Source: Leptolinea sp. (GTDB taxonomy: Bacteria > Chloroflexota > Anaerolineae > Anaerolineales > Anaerolineaceae). From it: DNA of 16,586 bases. Shown one piece after another: positions 7,250-14,113 of this stretch. How positions within the stretch are numbered: the first letter of the stretch is position 1; each line of letters opens with the position of its first letter. The stretch spans positions 1-16,586 of the forward strand of contig JALHEL010000010.1 in NCBI GenBank assembly GCA_022837205.1, read 5' to 3'. Below the pieces are notes generated by a model that was given only the letters and a program-made list of their open reading frames with translations, was not told where the DNA came from and made no database searches. The position numbers and the translations under genes were made by a program.

Positions 7250-7263
7250 TACAACCGTTTGCA
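7250..7263 (+). promoter_or_regulatory. Second LacI-family operator O2
   Basis: TACAACCGTTTGCA matches O1 at 12 of 14 positions and keeps the central CG. It lies 76 bp downstream of O1 and 10 bp before the repressor start codon. The spacing is about seven helical turns, compatible with a repression loop or a transcription roadblock. It also overlaps the region just upstream of the ribosome binding site. Confidence 0.65.
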
Positions 7264-7273
7264 TTGAGGATCA

Positions 7274-8287
7274 ATGACTGTTACCATTCGCGATATAGCC
7301 AAAAAGGCCGGCGTTTCCCCTTCCACCGTTTCTCGAGTTATTAATGGAAAGTCCGTAATTTCAAATGAGACGCGTAATAAGATTTTTGCGGTGATGGAAG
7401 AACTGGATTTTCATCCCAACAGCCTTGCGAGGAATCTGGCTAATGGGAGTTCCAGAGCGCTCGCGTTGGTTATTAACGCCGAGGATAAAAAATCTTTCTC
7501 GAACCAATATTTCACTCACAGCGTTTTCGGAATCGAACAGATTGCCCAGACCAACGGATATAACCTGATCATCACGCACAACCAATCCAAAGGGATGACG
7601 CCGATCGAACAACTGATCTACGAAAAAAAAGCCGACGGAATTATTTTGCCACCTTCTCTGATCACCATATCATTACTGAAAAAACTCTTAAATCAAAAAT
7701 TCCCTTTTGTGGTTCTCGGAGAACCTCCTTTTATGCGGAACGAGATTAATTGGGTCGATATTAATAATGCGCAAGGCAGCGAATCCGCTGTTAATCATTT
7801 GTTGGAAAAAGGATACCGGTCCATCGTTTTTGTCGGAGAAAACCAACAGCAGATTTTTACCAAAAACAGAATAGCCGGCTTTCGTGATGCTTTGGAAAAG
7901 CAGGGGATTGAGCCTCGGCAAGACTTTATCATCGAATCGGACGGAACTCAGGAAGCAGCCTATCGGATCGCCACAGCTTTTTTACAAAAAACGGACCCGC
8001 CCGATGCGTTTTTGTGCAGTGACAATACGATCGCTTTCGGAATTTTGAAAGCAGTTAAATCATTGGGGCGGGCCATTCCGCAGGAAATCGGGATTGTCAC
8101 TTTTGATAATTATCCTTTAGCACAATATACCGAACCATCTCTGACTTCCATTGACGTTGACACCTATCTTTTGGGCGAACATGCGGCTTTTGTATTATTA
8201 AAAACAATCGAAAACGAAACAAATATTCAGCATATATTGGTCGGAACCAAACTATTTCAACGCGAATCGACGGACAGGAAATTATGA
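7274..8287 (+). CDS. LacI-family repressor of the maltodextrin operon (MalR-like)
   Basis: A 337-residue LacI/GalR-family regulator. Residues 4-23 (TIRDIAKKAGVSPSTVSRVI) are the classic helix-turn-helix, and residues 48-58 (PNSLARNLANG) form the hinge helix that inserts at the operator's central CG. A periplasmic-binding-protein-like effector domain follows, with the usual GIILPP, GYRSIVFVG, RIAGFRDAL, PDAFLCSDNTIAFG and PQEIGIVTFDN landmarks. ATG 7274 is preceded by GAGGA at short spacing (3 nt). Two operators lie directly upstream, so it most likely represses its own operon and is released by a maltose- or maltodextrin-type inducer; the effector is inferred from context. Its stop overlaps the next gene's start by 4 bp (ATGA), coupling its translation to the amylase. 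Confidence 0.88.
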   Translation: MTVTIRDIAKKAGVSPSTVSRVINGKSVISNETRNKIFAVMEELDFHPNSLARNLANGSSRALALVINAEDKKSFSNQYFTHSVFGIEQIAQTNGYNLIITHNQSKGMTPIEQLIYEKKADGIILPPSLITISLLKKLLNQKFPFVVLGEPPFMRNEINWVDINNAQGSESAVNHLLEKGYRSIVFVGENQQQIFTKNRIAGFRDALEKQGIEPRQDFIIESDGTQEAAYRIATAFLQKTDPPDAFLCSDNTIAFGILKAVKSLGRAIPQEIGIVTFDNYPLAQYTEPSLTSIDVDTYLLGEHAAFVLLKTIENETNIQHILVGTKLFQRESTDRKL

Positions 8288-10086
8288 ATCAAGCGGCTAT
8301 TTTTTATCGGGCAACCCGAGAATTTATTCTTCCCGTTTCCAGGCAAGATCTTTTTATTCGCCTGACAGCCGCCAGAAGTGACATTCGAGAATGCCGGGTC
8401 ATTTTTTGGAAGCGAAATCAAACAGACGCCGCTTCCGTCCGCTTCAGTGACATGAAAGTTGCTTATCGCGACGCCGTCCATGACGATTTCCGGACCGTCA
8501 TCTCTTTCCCGGAACCGGTGCATTACATAAAATACTATTTCGAGTTGATCGATTTTGCGGGGGATATCCGCTTTTTATCCGAAAACGGATTGAGTGACGA
8601 AAAGCCTGCGGATGGTTTTTTCGAATTTTTGTATGTGAATACCGCGGACGTGTTCTCTGTCCCCGAATGGGCAAAAGGCATCATCTATTACCAAATATTT
8701 CCCGATCGATTTTATCGCAGTCAGAACGCCCCCGAATCCTCCCGTTTGGTTCATTGGAACAGTTTTCCTGAGCAGGATAATTATTTCGGCGGGGATTTGC
8801 GTGGAATTATCGAAAAATTCGATTACCTGAAAGAGTTGGGAGCGGAATGTATCTATCTGACACCGATTTTCAAAGCCGAATTCAATCATAAATATGCGAC
8901 AACGGATTATTTCACCGTCGATCCGGCTTTCGGAACGTTAACCGACCTGCAAGATTTGGTCAAATTAGCCCATTCGAACGGAATAAAAATAATTTTGGAC
9001 GGGGTGTTTAACCATGTGGGCAGAAGCTTCCCGCAATTCTCCGATCTGCTGGATCGGGGAAAAAATTCATCCTACAAGGAATGGTTTTATCCCTCCGATT
9101 TTCCTTTGACTTCCAACCCATTAAACTATGAATGCGTCGGTGATTATCCGTATATGCCCAAGTTGCGGACCGCTCATCCGGATGTGCGAAATTTTATTCT
9201 TTCGGTGATGATTTATTGGATCGAACAAACGGGAATCGACGGTTGGCGATTGGATGTAGCGGATGAAATGGAAATGAGCACCCTTCAGACTATCCGAACG
9301 GTTTTAAAGGAAAAATATCCCGATATTCTATTACTCGGTGAAACCTGGGGAGATGCATTTCGGTTGGTCGGTAACGGTGATCAAATGGACAGCGCCATGA
9401 ATTACCTTTTTCGAAATGCCGTTTTGGATTGGATCGCCAAGGGGAAGATCCGTGCGACTGATTTTGACCGGCGGATCAATCAACTGCTGTCGAAATACAA
9501 CGACCTCACCAATTCGGTAATGTACAACCTGATCGGCAGCCATGATACCGCCCGCTTTCTTTCCGAAGCCGGAGAAAATAAAAACAAATTGAAACTCGCC
9601 GCAGCTTTCCAAATGACATTCTGCGGTTCACCCGCCGTTTACTATGGGGATGAAATCGGAATGTCGGGCGAAAATGATCCGGGGTGCCGGGCGGGTATGA
9701 TTTGGGATCAGGAATCTCAGGATAGAGATTTGTTCCGATGGTATCGTTGTTTCATCGAACTACGGAAAGCTCACCCCGCTCTACGCAAAGGAACCTTCCG
9801 CTCAAACTTTTGTAATGACGAAAAAAATATTTATGGATTTATACGGCAAACATCGGACGAAGCACTGTTTGTTCTTATGAATAACAGTGAGAATTGTTCG
9901 GAAATTATCCTTCCGGTTCCGGATCGGGAAGCAGAATATCGGGAATTATTTTCTTCGATGATCCACCGGCCCGAACCGCTCCAAGACGGAATCACTTTTT
10001 ACAATCAGGAAATAGCGGAATATCAAGGACAGCTATCGATTCCGATTGATGCCTATTCCGTACAAATATATAAAAAGGAGAAATGA
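8284..10086 (+). CDS. GH13 neopullulanase/cyclomaltodextrinase with CBM34 domain
   Basis: A 600-residue alpha-glycosidase without signal peptide, hence cytoplasmic. Residues ~1-115 look like the N-terminal CBM34 domain of GH13 subfamily 20 enzymes (cyclomaltodextrinase, neopullulanase, maltogenic amylase). The catalytic barrel begins near IIYYQIFPDRF (~133). Conserved regions are intact: DGVFNH (Asp239 to His244), GWRLDVADE with nucleophile Asp324, LLGETWG with acid/base Glu353, and IGSHDTAR with His420-Asp421. The subfamily signature MPKL appears at 291-294, and a C-terminal beta domain follows. Such enzymes cut cyclodextrins, maltodextrins or pullulan to maltose, glucose or panose. The start overlaps the repressor stop (ATGA), and the binding-protein gene follows 1 bp after its stop. 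It would process maltodextrins imported by the adjacent transporter. Confidence 0.9.
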   Translation: MNQAAIFYRATREFILPVSRQDLFIRLTAARSDIRECRVIFWKRNQTDAASVRFSDMKVAYRDAVHDDFRTVISFPEPVHYIKYYFELIDFAGDIRFLSENGLSDEKPADGFFEFLYVNTADVFSVPEWAKGIIYYQIFPDRFYRSQNAPESSRLVHWNSFPEQDNYFGGDLRGIIEKFDYLKELGAECIYLTPIFKAEFNHKYATTDYFTVDPAFGTLTDLQDLVKLAHSNGIKIILDGVFNHVGRSFPQFSDLLDRGKNSSYKEWFYPSDFPLTSNPLNYECVGDYPYMPKLRTAHPDVRNFILSVMIYWIEQTGIDGWRLDVADEMEMSTLQTIRTVLKEKYPDILLLGETWGDAFRLVGNGDQMDSAMNYLFRNAVLDWIAKGKIRATDFDRRINQLLSKYNDLTNSVMYNLIGSHDTARFLSEAGENKNKLKLAAAFQMTFCGSPAVYYGDEIGMSGENDPGCRAGMIWDQESQDRDLFRWYRCFIELRKAHPALRKGTFRSNFCNDEKNIYGFIRQTSDEALFVLMNNSENCSEIILPVPDREAEYRELFSSMIHRPEPLQDGITFYNQEIAEYQGQLSIPIDAYSVQIYKKEK

Positions 10087-10087
10087 T

Positions 10088-11350
10088 ATGAACGAGAAAA
10101 AGAAAATTCTGGCGATCATGCTCGCAGTTGTCTTATTAAGCCTGTCAGCTATCGCAGCCGGTGCAATGTCGCCAGAAAACCAAGAAGAAATCACGATTGA
10201 TTTCTGGCACCATTATAGCGCACAGTCCGCCGAGAACGAAACATTGGTCAATGTTTTGATTCCGAAGTTTGAAAGTGAAAACCCCGGAATCAAGGTCAAT
10301 GCGGTTTCACACGAGTGGGCTGAACTGCACAATAAAATCCTGATCAGTGCCGGTACCGGAAGCCTTCCGGATGTCGCGCGCTGCGATATCGCCTGGCTGC
10401 CCGAATTCCAAAAGATGGGCGTATTGGTCGCTCTGGATCAGGAAATGTCTGATTTCACCGGTGTTTCCGGAAAACTGCTTGAAAGCGCCATGAGCACGGC
10501 AAAAATACAGGATCATTATTACGGCTTGGGATTGAATACCAATACCAAAATCCTCTTCTATAACGAAAAAATGCTGAAAGATGCCGGAGTAGCCGTACCG
10601 GCCACTATGGATGAATTAATATCCGCAATCAAAGCGCTCTCAGGCACCAATGCGGACGGGCAGCAGGTCTGGGGATGGAATGAACCCGGGCTTTACGGTT
10701 GGAACCTTTGCCCGTTTATTTGGTCATTCGGAGGTTCGCTGACAAATGAGGACCAAACCATCGCAACCGGTTATATCAACAGTCCAGCGACGGTAAAAGC
10801 GATTGATACCTTCGTTTCTTTATACAAAGAAGGAGCTTTGACCGGATTCAACAGCGGAGATATTCCGATGACCGACGGATTCGGCACCAATCGATATGCC
10901 ATGATGCTGGAAGGACCTTGGAAAATCGCCGAGCTTCAGGGCGCTTATCCGGACTTGGCATACGGTACCGCTCCGATGCCGGCGGGGGAAGGCGGATCGG
11001 TCTCTGTCTTGGGCGGTGAGGATATTGCCATGTTCAACACAGCCAAAAAAGAAGCCGCATGGAAATTCATGCAATTCATGACCGGTGAATTTGCCCAAGT
11101 CGAAATGGCAAAATGCGGCCAGATTCCGGTCAATCAGTCGGCATTGGAAGATGCAACCGTCAAAAATGCCGCGTTTGCTCCTTTTTTGGAAGCGATCAAG
11201 ACCGCAAAAGCCAGACCGACGGTGGCAGCTTGGTCCGAAATGGATAATGAACTAAATGTTGCGGTAACGGCAATTATTAATGGTGAAAAGACAACGCAGC
11301 AAGCGTTGGATGATCTGGCCGGTGTTTGGGATCAATTACTGACCCAATAA
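10088..11350 (+). CDS. Extracellular sugar-binding protein (MalE-like) of an ABC importer
   Basis: A 420-residue family 1 extracellular solute-binding protein. The frame extends 14 codons upstream, but ATG 10088, with AAGGAG at 10075-10080, is the evident start. The N-terminus MNEKKKILAIMLAVVLLSLS is a signal peptide ending near AIAAGA; unlike most Gram-positive binding proteins it has no lipobox cysteine. Hallmarks are ITIDFWHHYSA at the mature start, LPDVARCDIAWLPEF, YYGLGLNTNTKILFYNEKML, the aromatic-rich WGWNEPGLYGWNLCPFIW region, MMLEGPWKIAEL, and the AAWKFMQFMTG helix. Trp/Tyr-rich clefts bind maltodextrin-type ligands in this family. The gene is followed by a strong hairpin and then the permeases, the usual arrangement for producing binding protein in excess. 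Maltodextrin specificity is inferred from the amylase. Confidence 0.88.
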   Translation: MNEKKKILAIMLAVVLLSLSAIAAGAMSPENQEEITIDFWHHYSAQSAENETLVNVLIPKFESENPGIKVNAVSHEWAELHNKILISAGTGSLPDVARCDIAWLPEFQKMGVLVALDQEMSDFTGVSGKLLESAMSTAKIQDHYYGLGLNTNTKILFYNEKMLKDAGVAVPATMDELISAIKALSGTNADGQQVWGWNEPGLYGWNLCPFIWSFGGSLTNEDQTIATGYINSPATVKAIDTFVSLYKEGALTGFNSGDIPMTDGFGTNRYAMMLEGPWKIAELQGAYPDLAYGTAPMPAGEGGSVSVLGGEDIAMFNTAKKEAAWKFMQFMTGEFAQVEMAKCGQIPVNQSALEDATVKNAAFAPFLEAIKTAKARPTVAAWSEMDNELNVAVTAIINGEKTTQQALDDLAGVWDQLLTQ

Positions 11351-11374
11351 AAAAGTTTTTAACTCGAATCAAAC

Positions 11375-11416
11375 GAGTGAACGTGTCAGAGTCGATCGGT
11401 TCTGACACGTTCACTC
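11375..11416 (+). promoter_or_regulatory. Intercistronic 16-bp perfect stem-loop
   Basis: GAGTGAACGTGTCAGA (11375-11390) and TCTGACACGTTCACTC (11401-11416) are perfect complements around a 10-nt loop. No T-run follows, so this is not a standard terminator. It lies between the binding-protein gene and the first permease gene. A stem here can protect the upstream mRNA from 3' exonucleases and so raise binding protein over permease. A smaller alternative hairpin, ACTCG (11362-11366) with CGAGT (11374-11378), shares bases with its left arm and could compete with it. Confidence 0.75.
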
Positions 11417-11447
11417 AAGGCGACGTCGAATCGGAGTTGCGGAAAAA

Positions 11448-12350
11448 ATGAAAACCAAATCAAACAAGAATAAAATCCAAATTTTCCTGCTGCTGTTACC
11501 CGGTTTGGCGGTTTTTTGTTTTTTTACCGTTTATCCGATTATCAAGCTTTTTCTGATGAGCTTCAGTAAATGGGATTTCACTTCCATGCGGCAACAAGAA
11601 TTTATCGGCCTGCAGAATTATCGTGAAGTTTTGGCTGATAAATTCTTCTGGACATCTTTTACCAATACGATCGTCTATACACTGGTGACCGTACCCTTAC
11701 AAATGATACTGGGGCTCTTCGTGGCGATATTGGTAAACGGCATTAAAAAGTTTCAGGTAACCTTCCGGGTTTTGAATTATTTACCGGTTATCACCTCTTG
11801 GGTTATCGCCTCCCTGATTTTTCGTTATGTATTTAATACGGAAGGACTCTTAAATTATTTTCTTTCTCAGGTTTTGCATGTCACCGCCTCCAATATCCGT
11901 TGGCTCGATTCCCGTTGGTCCGGATTAACGGTTGCGATGATTCTCGGAATATGGAAAGGAATCGGGTGGAACATGGTAATTTTTCTGGCCGCTTTACAAC
12001 AGGTTCCGATTGATTTATATGAAGCGGCAGCAATCGATGGTTGCAACGGGATTCAAAAATTTTTTAAAATCACCCTGCCCGGAATTAAAGGAACGATCCT
12101 TTTTGTTTGGGTCATGCTTACAATCGGCGGCTTCAATGTATTTACTTCCATCAAAATGATAACCGGCGGGAATCCGGCTCATCAAACGGATACCATTTTG
12201 ACATGGATGTATTACAAAGCTTTCAGCACCGGTAAATTCGGATATTCCGCAGCCGTATCGTTCATTATGGCCTTTACACTCGGAATTATGGCGATTTTTC
12301 AATTCAAAGCTATGCGCAATCGCGACAGGGAATTGGAGGAAATCGGATGA
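11448..12350 (+). CDS. ABC sugar importer permease, MalF-like
   Basis: A 300-residue inner-membrane permease of the carbohydrate ABC importer class (MalF/UgpA/LacF type, the short form with six membrane segments and no large periplasmic loop). The first segment is IFLLLLPGLAVFCFFTVYPI, the usual LLPGL...F..YP opening. The ATPase-docking EAA loop is at ~192-211 (EAAAIDGCNGIQKFFKITLP), matching the EAAxxDGAxxxQxFxxITLP consensus closely. ATG 11448 follows GGAG at 11433-11436. The stop overlaps the next permease start by 4 bp (ATGA). It should form a heterodimer with the downstream permease and work with the upstream binding protein. Confidence 0.88.
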   Translation: MKTKSNKNKIQIFLLLLPGLAVFCFFTVYPIIKLFLMSFSKWDFTSMRQQEFIGLQNYREVLADKFFWTSFTNTIVYTLVTVPLQMILGLFVAILVNGIKKFQVTFRVLNYLPVITSWVIASLIFRYVFNTEGLLNYFLSQVLHVTASNIRWLDSRWSGLTVAMILGIWKGIGWNMVIFLAALQQVPIDLYEAAAIDGCNGIQKFFKITLPGIKGTILFVWVMLTIGGFNVFTSIKMITGGNPAHQTDTILTWMYYKAFSTGKFGYSAAVSFIMAFTLGIMAIFQFKAMRNRDRELEEIG

Positions 12351-13186
12351 AAGAAAAAAAGAGCGTCATCTTTTTTCGGTATGCCTTATTGACAATCGGA
12401 GTGATTCTTTCTTGCTTACCGATGATTTATATGATCAGCACCTCTCTGCGTCCCAACGGTGCACTTTATGAATATCCGCCCCGATTTTTCCCCAAGTTAC
12501 AGGATGTAACTGTTGAAAATTATCAATATATCATCAGCCAGAATAAGTTCTATATCAATTTTTTCAACAGTGTCATCGTGTCGGTATCGACCGTCGCGCT
12601 TGCCGCCATCATTTCTTCCGGTTTGGCTTTCGTGATCGCTCGATTTCAATTTCCGGGTCGTAAAGTTTTGTTCGGTTTTATTATCGTTACAATGATTATT
12701 CCCGGAACCACATTAATTGTCCCCCAGTTCGAACTTGCGGTAAAACTGAAGGTCGTCAATAAACTTTGGGGATTAATTCCTTTTTATACGGCATGGGTCA
12801 TCCCTTTTTCCACTTTTATGATCAAAGGGTTCATGGAAAACATTCCCGACGAAATCATCGAAGCTGCGACTATCGACGGAGCGGATATTTTTACCGTCTT
12901 TTTCAGAATCGCCATCCCGCTTTCGACACCGGCTATCGCGTCTGTTTCCATTTTTAATTTCCTGACCGCTTGGGAAGAATATCCCTGGGCAAATACAGTG
13001 ATCAACGATAATGCCATTCGGACTTTACCGATTGCGATCGCCGGCTTCTTCGGCCAGCATCAATTTACGCAATGGGGATACGTATTTGCCATGTCCGCAT
13101 TAAGTTTGATCCCGGTAATCTTGGTCTTTATCCTGTTCCAAAAATATTTTGTGACGGGATTAACCGCCGGAAGCGTCAAGGGGTAA
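12347..13186 (+). CDS. ABC sugar importer permease, MalG-like
   Basis: A 279-residue permease of the MalG type. It opens with a membrane segment ending LSCLPMIYMISTSLRP, the standard MalG-like sequence of P-x-x-x-M-x-x-x-S-L-(R/K), followed by a PPRFFP stretch. The EAA loop is at ~172-191 (EAATIDGADIFTVFFRIAIP). The C-terminus QKYFVTGLTAGSVKG is the near-invariant (Q)(K/R)YFVxGLTAGAVKG ending of this family, so the protein is complete. It starts inside the MalF-like stop codon (ATGA) and is the last recognisable gene of the operon. No ABC ATPase gene follows, so the energy-coupling subunit must be encoded elsewhere. Confidence 0.9.
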   Translation: MKEKKSVIFFRYALLTIGVILSCLPMIYMISTSLRPNGALYEYPPRFFPKLQDVTVENYQYIISQNKFYINFFNSVIVSVSTVALAAIISSGLAFVIARFQFPGRKVLFGFIIVTMIIPGTTLIVPQFELAVKLKVVNKLWGLIPFYTAWVIPFSTFMIKGFMENIPDEIIEAATIDGADIFTVFFRIAIPLSTPAIASVSIFNFLTAWEEYPWANTVINDNAIRTLPIAIAGFFGQHQFTQWGYVFAMSALSLIPVILVFILFQKYFVTGLTAGSVKG

Positions 13187-13190
13187 TAGA

Positions 13191-13232
13191 ATGAAAGTCG
13201 CCTTGCTTTCCAGCTATAAAACAACCGGTTGA
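13191..13232 (+). pseudogene. 13-codon mini-ORF after malG-like gene, possible gene remnant
   Basis: An ATG at 13191, 4 bp after the permease stop and with AAGGGG at 13179-13184 at good spacing, opens a frame MKVALLSSYKTTG that stops at TGA 13230-13232. The sequence looks like the beta-strand start of a Rossmann-type enzyme (for example a glycosyltransferase). It may be the stub of a lost last gene of the operon, a genuine tiny peptide, or coincidence. The stop codon lies inside a CAACCGGTTG palindrome. Confidence 0.25.
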
Positions 13233-13271
13233 AACTTCGCGCATTGATCGGACCGGTTTCTTAAAATTTTT
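13223..13271 (+). terminator. Imperfect terminator-like hairpin after the maltodextrin operon
   Basis: AACCGGT (13223-13229) pairs with ACCGGTT (13252-13258) across a 22-nt loop, followed by TCTTAAAATTTTT. The T-run is 7-8 nt from the stem, so termination may be weak. The left arm is also a CAACCGGTTG palindrome (13222-13231) resembling the core of the LacI-type operator, so it could instead be a repressor site. Confidence 0.35.
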
Positions 13272-13305
13272 CGATTAAAGTACCGACAACAAAGGACGGA
13301 ATCAA

Positions 13306-13335
13306 TCAAAAAGGCCGCCGAAGCGACCTTTTTGA
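13306..13335 (-). terminator. Bidirectional intrinsic terminator, UUCG tetraloop on minus strand
   Basis: TCAAAAAGG (13306-13314) and CCTTTTTGA (13327-13335) are perfect complements with a further CGC/GCG stem inside. On the minus strand the single interruption becomes a U-G wobble and the loop becomes the very stable C(UUCG)G tetraloop, so the hairpin is best formed by leftward transcripts from the TrpA-like gene ending at 13394. On the plus strand it also has A-rich and T-rich flanks and can stop the maltodextrin operon. It is the separator of the two convergent units. Confidence 0.85.
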
Positions 13336-13393
13336 CCCGACAAAAAAATGCCTTCTTCAAATGAAATGATAAAAATAAATAAAAATTGAAGGA

Positions 13394-14110
13394 TCAGCAA
13401 TTTTTTTTAAATTCATTGATTTCCTTTATCAAAGCCGGAATATCATTATGAAGTTTCAGAATTGTGCTGCCGACAAAGACACCGTCAGCGCCGGCTTCTT
13501 TTGCCGCCTTGGCATCTTCTGGTGTATGAATTCCGACACCGCAATAAATCGGACGATCGATACCAATGCAACGTAAATGATCGATGCAATCTTTTAAAGT
13601 CGGGTACAGCGGATTAACCTGATCCGGATCAGCTTTTGCCTGCAAATATACAAAACCGTTGGATTGTTTGGCATATTCGATTTCCATTCGGTCCATTCTG
13701 CGCTGAACATAACAACTGACTTTTAATCCGTTTCGGATACAGAGATTCTTAATACTTTCATCTTTCAGACCCACCAAAATGAGATCCTCGTAATGGTTGG
13801 ATTGACAGAAATCGATGAATTTATCGGGACCGATTTCCTCGACGGTGTTTTCATAAACCATTAAAATAAATTGTGTCGACGGGAGCAACCGCTTTACCCG
13901 CTTCATACCGTCCATGTAAGCATCATAATCGTCGCAGGCTTTGAGCGCTTCGGCCATTCGATCGGCAATAAATTCACTTTCCAAATAGGGATTACGGCTC
14001 GGAAAATCAATTTCAATCATATCCGCGCCGGCATGGGTATAAATCTCAGCCATTTTGATGCTCTCTTCAATGGAGGGATACCCGTTGGATAGATAGCAAA
14101 TTAATTTCAT
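13394..14110 (-). CDS. TrpA-like (tryptophan synthase alpha fold) TIM-barrel protein, non-canonical
   Basis: A 238-residue TIM barrel related to TrpA but shorter than usual (about 260-270). Fold landmarks are YLSNGYPSIEESIKMAEIYT, HAGADMIEIDFPS (matching GADxxELGVPFSDP), FILMVYEN (matching PivLMxYxN), NGFVYLQAKAD, CGVGIHTPEDA (GFGI-like) and the phosphate-binding VFVGSTILK. Glu33 aligns with the catalytic TrpA Glu49. The Asp60 position of the ADGP motif is Glu44, and ADGP itself is lost (YLES). The loop-6 GVTG stretch is replaced by KADPD. It is therefore unlikely to make indole for tryptophan, and no TrpB is nearby. It probably acts as an aldolase-like lyase or isomerase on a phosphorylated substrate. 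It starts 3 bp after the alcohol dehydrogenase stop and is the last gene of its operon. Confidence 0.75.
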   Translation of the reverse strand: MKLICYLSNGYPSIEESIKMAEIYTHAGADMIEIDFPSRNPYLESEFIADRMAEALKACDDYDAYMDGMKRVKRLLPSTQFILMVYENTVEEIGPDKFIDFCQSNHYEDLILVGLKDESIKNLCIRNGLKVSCYVQRRMDRMEIEYAKQSNGFVYLQAKADPDQVNPLYPTLKDCIDHLRCIGIDRPIYCGVGIHTPEDAKAAKEAGADGVFVGSTILKLHNDIPALIKEINEFKKNC

Positions 14111-14113
14111 GAT

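Noticed and set aside
7225..7344. ATG-started frame in the operon leader overlapping the repressor start
   Set aside because: There is no ribosome binding site, and it runs out of frame through the conserved helix-turn-helix coding sequence.
10046..10087. Upstream extension of the binding-protein frame
   Set aside because: It would put residues in front of the signal peptide and lie inside the amylase gene; ATG 10088 with AAGGAG is clearly better.
11377..11451. 24-codon GTG frame across the intercistronic hairpin, ending in the ATGA of the first permease start
   Set aside because: There is no ribosome binding site before the GTG and the hairpin explains the sequence better; kept only as a possible coupling peptide.
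13394..14110. Calling the TrpA-like gene a standard tryptophan biosynthesis gene
   Set aside because: Key catalytic loops differ, no trpB or other trp gene is adjacent, and its neighbours are catabolic.
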